Below, piece by piece: positions 1 through 6,655 of a stretch of 12,603 nucleotides of DNA. The notes below the pieces were generated by a model. It had not been told where the DNA came from, did no database searches, and saw only the letters and a list, made by a program, of their open reading frames with translations. Position numbers and translations under genes: made by a program. Origin of the DNA: Pseudomonadota bacterium (GTDB lineage Bacteria > Pseudomonadota > Gammaproteobacteria > Pseudomonadales > Pseudohongiellaceae); assembly GCA_022563075.1 (NCBI GenBank), contig JADFOC010000024.1:1-12603 (forward strand), read 5' to 3'. Every line of letters starts with the position of its first letter. Position 1 is the stretch's first letter.

Positions 1-643
1 GCCCGAAATGAGCGAGGGTTTCGGCTAGGGCCAGGACGCCGTGACGACTGACCCGGTCATAGGTCGGTTTTAGCCCGACAATGCCATTGGCCATTGCCGG
101 GTAGCGAATCGACCCTCCGGTATCGGTACCGAGGCTGGCGAAACAGAGCCCCGCCGCCGTGGCTACGCCGGAGCCGCTGGACGAGACGCCGGCCCAGAGT
201 TTTTCTCCCCAGGGATTAACCGGAATATCAAAGTCCGGGTTGTATCCCGACAAGGCGCCTTCGGTGAGATTCAACTTTCCTAAGATGATCGCACCCGCCG
301 ACTCTAACTTACTCACTACCGTGGCATCATAGGTGGGCACGAAGTCCCGCAGTACTTTGAGCCCACCCATGGTGCTGACACCCTTGGTAAAGCACAAATC
401 TTTCACCGCCACCGGCATGCCATGTAGCGGTCCGCGGTACTGACCCGAGCTGATCTCCTGTTCCGCTACACCTGCGGCATCCAGTGCGCGATCGGCAGTC
501 ACCGTGGCATAGCTGCGCAACTGCTTATCGACCGACTCGATACGGCTCAGCATGTACTGGGTTAGCTCGGTCGGTGAAATTTCCCGACTGCGAATCAGTT
601 GCGCAACGGTGTTGAGACTGGCGTAGTGAATTGAATCGAACAT
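1..643 (-). CDS. Amidase-signature family hydrolase, N-terminal 214 residues (3' end outside window)
   Basis: Reading the minus strand from the ATG at 643-641 gives 214 codons without a stop up to the window edge. The protein hydrolyses a carboxamide bond through the Ser-cisSer-Lys triad of the amidase-signature family (GatA, FAAH and bacterial amidases). The general-base lysine is K81 in PVAVKDLC. The family signature starts at G152 (GVSSSGSG) and ends in GTDTGGSIRYPA. Cis-serine S154 and nucleophile S178 are 24 residues apart, the usual spacing. No signal peptide is seen, so it should be cytoplasmic. Full-length members have about 450-500 residues, so slightly less than half is present. The start is chosen because the usual N-terminal helix (ASLNTVAQLIRSREISPTEL) follows directly, although its ribosome site is weak. 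The substrate cannot be told. GatA is less likely, because no gatB or gatC is visible and the neighbours are catabolic. Confidence 0.93.
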   Translation of the reverse strand, partial: MFDSIHYASLNTVAQLIRSREISPTELTQYMLSRIESVDKQLRSYATVTADRALDAAGVAEQEISSGQYRGPLHGMPVAVKDLCFTKGVSTMGGLKVLRDFVPTYDATVVSKLESAGAIILGKLNLTEGALSGYNPDFDIPVNPWGEKLWAGVSSSGSGVATAAGLCFASLGTDTGGSIRYPAMANGIVGLKPTYDRVSRHGVLALAETLAHFG

Positions 644-1271
644 GTTTGCCGTATGTGCTCGTAGCAGAAGAGACTGATTTATTGGATCAAGCGTCACTCT
701 GATTGGGTAAATTGGCTAGGAACTCTATCACCCTTCCGCTGTGTTGCACCATTGATCGAAAGGGCAGCCCACCGATAAACTATAAGGCACGAAGTGAGCT
801 TCCCCCAATAAAACGGACTGCTCTACCGGAGGGTACCTCAAATTTATCCAATCGGGGCTTAGCAATTAGTCTGTCGCCAAATACTATTTCCTTCTAGTCT
901 TTGCCGTTAAGGAGGACACGAGGCATCGATGACTCCAATAGTTATGCCACCAGCTCCAACGACAGAAATATCAGCTTCACCAACCAAATCTGCAAAATCA
1001 TTGTCAATGATCTGTGCTGGGCCATAACATTAAGGCGCTGGCATTGGATTGTAAAAATACTCCGATATAGGGTAGCAGATGTTAATTGTCCTAACATTTT
1101 GTTCTGGGGTTTGCCGGGGAGAATTATTCGTACCGAAGTTAGAGATAGATCCAGCGTTATGGTAACTGTATCTGGAGTTAAAGAGGTGGTTGACGGCTAA
1201 CTTCTATTTGTCCCCAACCCGTTTTTAACTTTTTTTCCTGATACCCTCTTTCAATACAAAGGTTTAGAAAA
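644..1271. other. Intergenic region of 628 bases, probably eroded coding sequence
   Basis: No intact gene can be supported here. The first part should hold the promoter of the minus-strand amidase, but no clear -35/-10 pair was found. Between about 687 and 1200, one plus frame and one minus frame are both unusually free of stops (see the pseudogene entry). The stretch 1201-1271 is rich in T-runs and precedes the membrane-protein gene. It contains TTTGTCCCC at about 1207-1215, which resembles motifs at two other intergenic places in this window. Confidence 0.5.
687..1196 (-). pseudogene. Possible decayed gene (minus frame with three internal stops)
   Basis: One minus-strand frame runs from 1196 to a TGA at 689-687 with only three internal stops in about 170 codons. 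It includes protein-like stretches such as KEIVFGDRLIAKPRLDKFEV and an ATG at 926-924. The plus strand is also open from 703 to 1200 apart from a single TAG at 895-897. The sequence CTAG at 894-897 creates a stop on both strands at once, so one transition would close both frames. Random sequence of this composition rarely stays open this long, which suggests former coding or a conserved non-coding element. I do not recognise a family and cannot say which strand was coding. It may also be chance. Confidence 0.3.
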
Positions 1272-1799
1272 ATGAAGAAATTTCTCAAATGGACAGCCAT
1301 CGCCTTTGCCACGGTCGTCATCGCGATGGCGCTCTTCTATGGCGGCATGCGACTCAATGACGGACCGGTGGAATTTGTGCCCTGGTTCACGATCAGTGTT
1401 GGCGGACCCTTCCGCAGCGGCGAGTTGACTGCATCTCCTGATGATTGGTCATTCCTGAAGGACCGTGAAGAAATTGAGATGGAAACGCTGAACCTCAATA
1501 CATCGAAGACAATCTGGGTCTCGGTGGTAGATGGCCGCATGTTCATCGCCAGCGGTCGGCTGAACACTCGAATCGGAAGGTTGTGGAAGCAATGGCCGCA
1601 GCGAATAGTGGATGACGATCGCGTCATTCTGCGTGTCGATGACAAACTCTATGAACAACGCCTGTCACGCATTACTGAAGGACCAGACATCGTTCCGGTG
1701 ATGACGGAAATCAGCCGCAAGTATGGCAATGGATCTCCTGGCAGTGAGCTCGCGGTAACGGGTGGATTTGTCTGGTTGTTTGAGGTCGTGCCAAGGTAG
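1272..1799 (+). CDS. Small membrane-anchored protein of unknown function, possible split-barrel fold
   Basis: 175 residues. A short basic start (MKKFLKW) is followed by a hydrophobic segment at about residues 7-24, an uncleaved anchor or signal sequence. A soluble domain of about 150 residues follows, probably periplasmic. Residues 78-135 alternate beta-strand-like stretches (KTIWVSVVDGRMFIASG, then VILRVDDKLYEQRL) around a tryptophan-rich turn, LWKQWPQ. That order resembles flavin/PNPOx-like split-barrel proteins, but this is a weak inference and no cofactor motif is certain. The ATG at 1272 is preceded by AAAGG at about 1258-1262, a modest ribosome site. The gene stands alone, convergent with the flavoenzyme gene ending at 1911. 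The coding call is well supported by composition and the clear anchor; the function is not known. Confidence 0.82.
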   Translation: MKKFLKWTAIAFATVVIAMALFYGGMRLNDGPVEFVPWFTISVGGPFRSGELTASPDDWSFLKDREEIEMETLNLNTSKTIWVSVVDGRMFIASGRLNTRIGRLWKQWPQRIVDDDRVILRVDDKLYEQRLSRITEGPDIVPVMTEISRKYGNGSPGSELAVTGGFVWLFEVVPR

Positions 1800-1881
1800 C
1801 AGTAGCCGATTGTTTGGGTCAGTGAAAATTGCGATTATTGGCTTGCAATATTGGCTCTGGCCCTGATTGTTATGGTTCGAG

Positions 1882-1904
1882 TTGTTTTTAGTATTAAAAA
1901 ACAA
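1882..1904. repeat. AT-rich inverted repeat between convergent genes
   Basis: TTGTTTTT (1882-1889) and AAAAACAA (1897-1904) are perfect complements around a 7-base loop. The site lies between the plus gene ending at 1799 and the minus gene ending at 1911. It could help terminate transcription, but the stem is almost all A:T and has no separate T-run, so the role is uncertain. Confidence 0.35.
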
Positions 1905-1910
1905 ATCGTG

Positions 1911-3848
1911 CTACAGGCTTAGCACTTCCTGCACCGCACGATGCGCTTCTAGAATTGCGGCATCGGTGTGCGGACTGGCCGCCGCATCGGCATTGGCGAT
2001 GGTGATCTGTCCATAGGGTTGTCTGCCTATCACACAGGGTCGCTCTTCGGTGGAGGTGAACACCCACTCCATCGGATCATACAAGCTGTTATAGGTATAG
2101 GAGTAACCGTGCGGCCAGCGGTTGACAGCAATGCCAACGATGTCTGTTGCTGGATCGAAGCCACCGGCGCCCAGTATGCGGCCTAGTTGATCGCGCAGGC
2201 TGCGCTCAAAAGTGTCGAAACTGGTATTGAGAAGATCGTTGCGGCCAATTCTGTATTGCTCCTTGCGCGGCAATCCGGGTGCCACGGGATAACGAGTGAG
2301 GCTGAGTACAATGGGCTCTTCAGGTGATTCGGCATGCCGAAGATCGCCCAGACTCACTGCTTCATCCAGGGCCAAGCGACTATGAAACATGGTTGGCGTG
2401 GTAACCCGGCTTATGCCAAGGTTTACAAACGATGTCCAATTGCGAATCGCGACACTGGTGTAGACTAACGGTGCCTTTACCCCAAAAGCGAGCGCTTCTT
2501 TCTGATGAGCAGGCAACTCTGGAACCAGATAGGGGATGACGGTATTCCAACAGGCCATCACGCAGGCTTTGCCCCTGACTTTGTAAGTCTGTCCGTCGTT
2601 AACGTAGCTTACCTGCACCTGGCGATTCGATCCGCTGCCCAGATGTTGCACATTGACCACCGTACTATTCAGACGAATGCGAGCTGCCTGATTTTTCCTG
2701 TCGAGCAAGTTGTAATCGATACGGGCTGTGCCCACATCTTCCTGGGTGCCGCCTGGAACCGCCGCGGGAATCAACCAGCGTACTAACAGGCGTGTTAGGG
2801 TGGCGTTGCCGTCGGGAAAATGCACGGTGCCTGCGCCGGGGAGTTGTCGACCGTGATGACCGCCGGGGAGATCGGCCAGCATGCCTTCCGGCGTTGCTTC
2901 CAAGTTCATGCCGCCGAAACCAGGGTTACCGGATTGCCAAGCGAACAAGGCGGGCAGAGCATCGGCGCCAACCACAAAGCTACCGGCTCCCGAGTTTTGA
3001 AAGAACCACATCACCTGTGGATCGATACCCACCGTATTCAACATGAAATCGGTGTAGCTTATCTTCGCCAGCCATTGCTTCTTCTGATCCGACGACAGGC
3101 CCGGCCGGTAATCCGGTAAACTGCCACTGTATAAACGCAGTAGATCGGCTTGTGCTTTGGCCGACAGAGGAGTTCGAGCCGCGAACTCCGTCGAGTAGCC
3201 TCTCGCCGTGTCGCGTTTGACCAGGCGATCTTCGCCCCAGGTTTCCTGGTCGAAGAAGTAAGAAGAGCCCAAACCCATGCGGCGATATAGGGAACGGCTT
3301 TCCGCATTGTCACTCAAGAAACGATCGAGGTCGACACCAATAGCATCGAGTAAGGCTTTGGACGGCGCGTTGTATCGTTCCGGTGATTCGATGTTTAAGG
3401 TGCCGCCATTAAGCGCCATCATCCTGCCGCCGTACTGGAACTCGTTACGCTTGGCGTGACCGCCAAAGTCATCGTGATTGTCGAGAATTAGCACCTTAGC
3501 ATCACGCCCGGCTTGATCGATGAAGAAATACGCCGCTGCCAGACCGCTAATGCCGCCACCGACGATGACCAGATCGTATTCCTCGCCGCTGTCGCTGGCA
3601 GACGATAAATCCCAGCCACGCAGGTCACGCAGCTGATGACCAACTTCGAAGGAGCCTGCGTGACTGCCGCGCAAACCGAGTTCGGTGGGCGGATAATAGC
3701 TATTTGCCGGAGGGGATGGTTGCGCGAGTACGCCCGTCCACGTAGGCAGTAACATTGCGCCACCAAGGGGTAGCGCTACTCCATTGATAAAGTCGCGTCG
3801 GCTAATGTGCCGATGCATGCCCAGTTCTTTATCGCCTGAATTTGCCAT
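1911..3848 (-). CDS. Tat-exported FAD-dependent oxidoreductase, spermidine dehydrogenase-like
   Basis: 645 residues. The N-terminus has a twin-arginine signal (S16-R-R-D-F, then a hydrophobic stretch to about residue 42 ending ...GVLAQ), so the enzyme is exported folded with its cofactor to the periplasm. The Rossmann FAD motif follows: YDLVIVGGGISGL with GGGISG at 97-102, acidic residues in ILDNHDDFGG at about 121-130, then a GGHAKRNEF segment typical of flavin amine oxidase-like proteins. A C-terminal flavin-contacting segment (RPCVIGRQPYGQITIANADA) closes the protein. Relatives are annotated as NAD(P)-binding or spermidine dehydrogenase-like proteins that oxidise amines or alcohols and pass electrons to a membrane acceptor. 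The real substrate here is unknown. The ATG at 3848 has GGAG about eight bases upstream; a second ATG at residue 11 would also keep the Tat motif. The gene follows the hydroxy-acid oxidase, but a terminator lies between them. Confidence 0.9.
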   Translation of the reverse strand: MANSGDKELGMHRHISRRDFINGVALPLGGAMLLPTWTGVLAQPSPPANSYYPPTELGLRGSHAGSFEVGHQLRDLRGWDLSSASDSGEEYDLVIVGGGISGLAAAYFFIDQAGRDAKVLILDNHDDFGGHAKRNEFQYGGRMMALNGGTLNIESPERYNAPSKALLDAIGVDLDRFLSDNAESRSLYRRMGLGSSYFFDQETWGEDRLVKRDTARGYSTEFAARTPLSAKAQADLLRLYSGSLPDYRPGLSSDQKKQWLAKISYTDFMLNTVGIDPQVMWFFQNSGAGSFVVGADALPALFAWQSGNPGFGGMNLEATPEGMLADLPGGHHGRQLPGAGTVHFPDGNATLTRLLVRWLIPAAVPGGTQEDVGTARIDYNLLDRKNQAARIRLNSTVVNVQHLGSGSNRQVQVSYVNDGQTYKVRGKACVMACWNTVIPYLVPELPAHQKEALAFGVKAPLVYTSVAIRNWTSFVNLGISRVTTPTMFHSRLALDEAVSLGDLRHAESPEEPIVLSLTRYPVAPGLPRKEQYRIGRNDLLNTSFDTFERSLRDQLGRILGAGGFDPATDIVGIAVNRWPHGYSYTYNSLYDPMEWVFTSTEERPCVIGRQPYGQITIANADAAASPHTDAAILEAHRAVQEVLSL

Positions 3849-3953
3849 ACGCGCTCCGTGGCGGTAATAGCAGCAGCGTACTCCCTCTGGCTAAATAACG
3901 GAATCTCGCTAGCTACGGCGCAGGAAGCATTAGGATCCAGGCGCCCGTTTCTT
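3849..3953 (-). promoter_or_regulatory. Leader of the FAD oxidoreductase gene, promoter not resolved
   Basis: About 105 bases separate the upstream terminator from the start codon at 3848. If the terminator works, the oxidoreductase gene needs its own promoter here. AT-rich stretches such as CCGTTATTTAGCC (minus strand) are the only -10-like sequences, and no matching -35 was found. The ribosome site is GGAG in CACGGAGCGCGT just before the ATG. Confidence 0.3.
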
Positions 3954-3976
3954 AAAAACGAGAGGTTCTTTTCTCG
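3954..3976 (-). terminator. Intrinsic terminator of the hydroxy-acid oxidase gene
   Basis: On the minus strand, CGAGA (3976-3972) and TCTCG (3963-3959) form a stem around an eight-base loop and are followed at once by TTTTT (3958-3954). It begins seven bases after the TGA of the hydroxy-acid oxidase gene (3985-3983). The stem is short, but the T-run and position are right for Rho-independent termination, so read-through into the next gene should be reduced. Confidence 0.6.
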
Positions 3977-3982
3977 CCTGAT

Positions 3983-5137
3983 TCATCGAAAGCGCAGCAT
4001 CTCGCGATTCAGCTGTGAGATCTTGGTGACACCGAGTAACTTCATGTCGCGTTCTATTTCGATTTTGAGATTCCCTAAGGCCCGTTCGACACCGGGCTGA
4101 CCAGCGGCCGCCAGCGCGTAGAGATACATGCGCCCACCGGAGCAAGCTTTCGCCCCGGCGGCGAGTGCCTTCAGCACATGGGTGCCGCGTCGAATACCGC
4201 CGTCCAGAATGACATCGATCTTATCACCGACGGCATCGCAGATTTCAGCGATCTGGTCGAAGGGTGAGCGTCCCCCATCGAGCTGACGACCGCCATGGTT
4301 CGACACCATGATTGCATCGGCGCCGATGTCCACCGCCTTGTGCGCATCGGTGACACTCATGATGCCTTTCAGGCAAAACGGCCCGCCCCATTTTACCCGC
4401 AGCGCTTCGGCATCTGACCAGTTCATCGATTGATCCAGCATGGATGAAAAATAGTCGCCAATGGTGACGGCGACATTGGATCCTTTTTGGACATGGTCCT
4501 TGAGCTCGGAAAGTTCGAAGCTTGCACGCAGGAAGTAGTTGAGCGCCCAGCCGGGATGGGTGGCGAAGCTGAACAGGCTTTTCAGGGTCAGGCGCGGTGG
4601 CGAGGTAAAGCCGCTATACAGATCGCGTTCTCGATTGCCGCCGGTGATGGTGTCCACCGTCAGTGCCAGGGTTTCGAAGCCGGCTGCCCTGGCCCGTTCC
4701 ACCATGGTATCGTTGAGACCCCGATCCTTGTGAAAGTAGAATTGAAACATTTTAGGGGTGGAGATCATCTCGCCAATTTCAGCCAGGGTCACGGTACCCA
4801 GCGCTGACACACCGAACATGGTGCCGAACTTCTCGGCGGCGCGGGCGACGGCGCGCTCGCCATCATGATGAAATAGTCGCTGCAAGGCCGTGGGAGAGCA
4901 GAAAATTGGCATGTCGAGTTTCTGACCCATCACGGTCACGGACATATCAATCTCTGCGACCCCGGCCAGAACATTTGGCACCAGATCGCAGTCTTCAAAC
5001 GCCGCGGTGTTGCGGCGATAACTCACTTCATCATCGGCCGCGCCATCGATATAATCGAAAATCGGCCCGGGCAGGCGCTGTTTTGCCAGCAGGCGAAAAT
5101 CGGCGACATTGTGGCAATTCTTGAGACGTCTAAACAT
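3983..5137 (-). CDS. FMN-dependent alpha-hydroxy-acid oxidase/dehydrogenase, LldD-like
   Basis: 384 residues from the ATG at 5137. The enzyme oxidises a 2-hydroxy acid (L-lactate, glycolate, mandelate or similar) to the 2-keto acid through FMN in a TIM barrel. Visible family residues, numbered from this start: Y29 in FDYIDGAADDE, Y134 in FQFYFHKDR, K257 in LKGI, catalytic H281 and R284 in SNHGGRQLDGG, and the phosphate-binding DGGIRRG at 312-318. The GRMYLYALAA segment takes the place of the usual GRPYLYGLAA. The insert at about 172-215, with PPRLTLKSLFSF and HPGWALNYF, matches membrane-associated LldD-type dehydrogenases. The reading frame is open further upstream to a TTG at 5296, but family proteins begin at MFRRLKN and the longer start overlaps the inverted repeat at 5279-5304. 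No close Shine-Dalgarno is seen for the ATG. The true substrate is unknown. Confidence 0.92.
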   Translation of the reverse strand: MFRRLKNCHNVADFRLLAKQRLPGPIFDYIDGAADDEVSYRRNTAAFEDCDLVPNVLAGVAEIDMSVTVMGQKLDMPIFCSPTALQRLFHHDGERAVARAAEKFGTMFGVSALGTVTLAEIGEMISTPKMFQFYFHKDRGLNDTMVERARAAGFETLALTVDTITGGNRERDLYSGFTSPPRLTLKSLFSFATHPGWALNYFLRASFELSELKDHVQKGSNVAVTIGDYFSSMLDQSMNWSDAEALRVKWGGPFCLKGIMSVTDAHKAVDIGADAIMVSNHGGRQLDGGRSPFDQIAEICDAVGDKIDVILDGGIRRGTHVLKALAAGAKACSGGRMYLYALAAAGQPGVERALGNLKIEIERDMKLLGVTKISQLNREMLRFR

Positions 5138-5238
5138 AGTGCTGGCTAGCTCGCGCTGTTCTGCGGCCGCTCCCCTCCTGGTGTAGCTTGTTTTTATCAA
5201 GCGGGATTCTAACAAGTCTTGCGCCGTGGTTACGACCA

Positions 5239-5267
5239 CTAATACTTGCTTTGCCAGAAATCGCCAA
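5239..5267 (-). promoter_or_regulatory. Candidate promoter of the hydroxy-acid oxidase gene
   Basis: On the minus strand, TTGGCG (5267-5262) and TATTAG (5244-5239) are 17 bases apart, each matching four of six consensus positions of a sigma-70 promoter. Transcription would start near 5232 and give a leader of about 95 bases. The inverted repeat at 5279-5304 lies just upstream of the -35 box, where an activator would bind. Confidence 0.35.
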
Positions 5268-5278
5268 AGCTTGCTCGA

Positions 5279-5304
5279 TTGCAGAGTCAGTGCCAACTCT
5301 GCAA
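5279..5304. promoter_or_regulatory. Perfect 9+9 bp inverted repeat, candidate operator
   Basis: TTGCAGAGT (5279-5287) and ACTCTGCAA (5296-5304) are exact reverse complements around the eight-base spacer CAGTGCCA. The site sits between two divergent promoter candidates, so one dimeric regulator could control both sides. No regulator gene is present in the window to match it. A hairpin in a transcript is the alternative, but there is no T-run. Confidence 0.5.
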
Positions 5305-5333
5305 ACTAGTATCCCCGCATTTTCCAATTCATT

Positions 5334-5342
5334 TGTTATAGT
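5334..5342 (+). promoter_or_regulatory. Extended -10 promoter candidate of the crotonase-led operon
   Basis: TGTTATAGT matches the extended -10 form TGnTATAAT except for one base. No -35 box is seen, as is usual for extended -10 promoters. A start near 5349 would leave a leader of about 27 bases before the TTG start codon. Confidence 0.4.
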
Positions 5343-5364
5343 CTATGCCTGACTATTAGAGGGC

Positions 5365-5369
5365 AGGAG
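5365..5369 (+). promoter_or_regulatory. Ribosome binding site that decides the TTG start at 5376
   Basis: AGGAG lies six bases before TTG at 5376-5378. No in-frame ATG or GTG is available nearby that would keep the conserved N-terminus, so this site is the main support for a TTG start. Confidence 0.7.
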
Positions 5370-5375
5370 ATTCAC

Positions 5376-6176
5376 TTGAAAGAAAAGTATGGAGACATAC
5401 TGGTTAACCAGTTACCCAACCATGTGGTTCAGTGTGAAATCAATCGCCCGCCGAATAACTTCTTTGACCTGGCGCTGATCAAAGATCTGGCTGATTGTTT
5501 TGATGACCTGGACGAAAATAATGATTGCCGGGCCATCGTGCTCTGTGCCAAGGGCAAACATTTTTGCGCCGGGGCTAATTTCGAGACACCGGGTCAGAAA
5601 CCAGAGGGTGATGTCCTCGCTGCGGAATCCGCCGATCAGAGAAACCCGATTTACACGGAGGCGGTGCGTCTGTTTGGCAATAAGAAACCGGTCATTGCGG
5701 CGGTGCAGGGTGCTGCCGTCGGCGGCGGTTTTGGGCTGGCGATGATGGCAGACTTTCGCGTCGTGTGTGAGAACACCCGCATGACCGCAAACTTCGTCAA
5801 GCTGGGTTTTACCCCCGGGTTTGGTTTAACCCATACCCTGGCGCGGGTGATCGGCATTCAAAAAGCGAATTTACTGTTCTTCACCGGACGAAGAATCAAC
5901 GGCGAGACCGCTCTGGAATGGGGAGTCGCCGATGTCTTTGCACAAGTGAGTGAAGTGCGTGAGAGTGCCATCGCGTTGGCGCAGGAAATTGCGGAAAATG
6001 CCCCCCTGGCACTTATTTCTTTGCGTCAACAATTGCGTCCAGGTCTGAGGGAAGCAGTACAAGCCGCCACCGACAGGGAAGGTCGTGAACAATATTATCT
6101 GACGCGCACCGAGGATCACAAGGAAGGAGTTAAGGCTGTCGCAGCACGAAGGGTTGGCAATTTTGTGGGGAAATAA
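5376..6176 (+). CDS. Enoyl-CoA hydratase/isomerase (crotonase) superfamily protein lacking both usual catalytic glutamates
   Basis: 266 residues, the usual length for a crotonase-fold enzyme acting on an acyl-CoA thioester. The oxyanion hole is present: A65-G66 in HFCAGANF and G117 in AAVGGGFG. The C-terminal family segment (EDHKEGVKAVAARR) is also clear. By alignment with rat mitochondrial enoyl-CoA hydratase, the position of Glu144 is G120 (GGGFGLAMMADF) and that of Glu164 is F140 (ANFVKLGFTPGFG). The fold and CoA binding are therefore safe, but simple hydration of 2-enoyl-CoA is doubtful. Isomerase, hydrolase, dehalogenase or C-C lyase activity from a differently placed residue is possible. 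The start is TTG at 5376, set by AGGAG six bases upstream. The gene leads a plus-strand series with the EthD gene 104 bases downstream, and diverges from the hydroxy-acid oxidase. Confidence 0.92.
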   Translation: MKEKYGDILVNQLPNHVVQCEINRPPNNFFDLALIKDLADCFDDLDENNDCRAIVLCAKGKHFCAGANFETPGQKPEGDVLAAESADQRNPIYTEAVRLFGNKKPVIAAVQGAAVGGGFGLAMMADFRVVCENTRMTANFVKLGFTPGFGLTHTLARVIGIQKANLLFFTGRRINGETALEWGVADVFAQVSEVRESAIALAQEIAENAPLALISLRQQLRPGLREAVQAATDREGREQYYLTRTEDHKEGVKAVAARRVGNFVGK

Positions 6177-6280
6177 TTCGAGCATTCTTTGTCTGGCAAA
6201 AAGAAGAAAGACAGATCCGTTTTCTTCTGCTTAAATAAATCCGTCCCCATTACCATCAATTCACTGCAAAGGACAACAAC
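6177..6280. repeat. Short intergenic repeat-like element with imperfect inverted repeat
   Basis: AGAAGAAA and the near-complementary TTTTCTTCT flank the sequence GACAGATCCG (about 6202-6229), followed by AAATAAATCCGTCCCCATT. The last motif resembles short sequences I recall as scattered in gammaproteobacterial intergenic regions, and the TCCGTCCCC core recurs in altered form at about 1207-1215 and 8150-8156. The hairpin may weaken read-through from the crotonase gene into the EthD gene. AAAGGA at 6268-6273 is the ribosome site of the EthD gene. Confidence 0.35.
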
Positions 6281-6592
6281 ATGATCAAGGTAAGTATTCT
6301 CTACCCAAATAGCGCCGATGCTACATTTGATATGGACTATTACTGTAACAGTCACATGCCGATGGTGCAGGAGAAGTTGGGCGAAGCCTGCAAGCGTATG
6401 GCAGTGGAAGCAGGAATTTCTGGTGCCGCTCCCGATTCAAGCGCGGCGTTTATCGCGATGGGGCATTTGTATTTCGATTCAGTCGATGACTTTCAAGAAG
6501 TCTTCGGACCGCACTCCGAAGAGATCATGGCCGATATCCCGAACTACACGAATGTCCAACCCGAGATACAGATAAGTGAAGTCAAGTTGTAA
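6281..6592 (+). CDS. EthD family protein
   Basis: 103 residues, the usual length of this ferredoxin-like dimeric alpha-beta barrel family. The start MIKVSILYPNSADATFDMDY and the Y-x-x-x-H-M-P element (YYCNSHMP at about 20-27) are family hallmarks. The C-terminal part (FGPHSEEIMADIPNYTNVQP) also fits. EthD was first found next to an ether-degrading P450 in Rhodococcus. Members are small accessory or catalytic proteins in many catabolic clusters, and their reactions are mostly unknown. The ATG at 6281 has AAAGGA eight bases upstream. The gene lies between the crotonase and M20 genes, all on the same strand, so a shared transcript is likely though the gaps are 104 and 63 bases. It should be cytoplasmic. 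Confidence 0.9.
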   Translation: MIKVSILYPNSADATFDMDYYCNSHMPMVQEKLGEACKRMAVEAGISGAAPDSSAAFIAMGHLYFDSVDDFQEVFGPHSEEIMADIPNYTNVQPEIQISEVKL

Positions 6593-6655
6593 ATCGGCTT
6601 ATGCACGAATTGATCAATAACGGTCGGTGTCATATCAAACTTGGAGCCTGAATAG

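Larger units (their letters stand above)
5138..5375. other. Divergent control region between hydroxy-acid oxidase and crotonase genes
   Basis: This gap holds the 5' ends of two divergent transcripts, a candidate promoter in each direction and a perfect inverted repeat between them. An isolated AGGAGGGGA on the minus strand (5178-5171) looks like a strong ribosome site but has no start codon at a useful distance, because the ATG at 5137 is about 33 bases further on. GTGGT and ACCAC (5226-5239) form a smaller inverted repeat. Confidence 0.6.

Noticed and set aside
703..1200. Two plus-strand reading frames as intact genes
   Set aside because: They are one frame broken by a TAG, lack ribosome sites and have unconvincing composition. 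They are described only as possible decayed sequence.
1882..1904. A strong bidirectional terminator between convergent genes
   Set aside because: The stem is almost all A:T and there is no separate T-run, so it is listed only as an inverted repeat.
3858..4145. Small frames between and within the two flavoenzyme genes
   Set aside because: They overlap the hydroxy-acid oxidase coding end and the terminator and show no domain or ribosome site.
5130..5327. A small minus-strand frame starting at a TTG near 5327
   Set aside because: It overlaps the divergent control region and the start of the hydroxy-acid oxidase gene, has no ribosome site and gives no domain.
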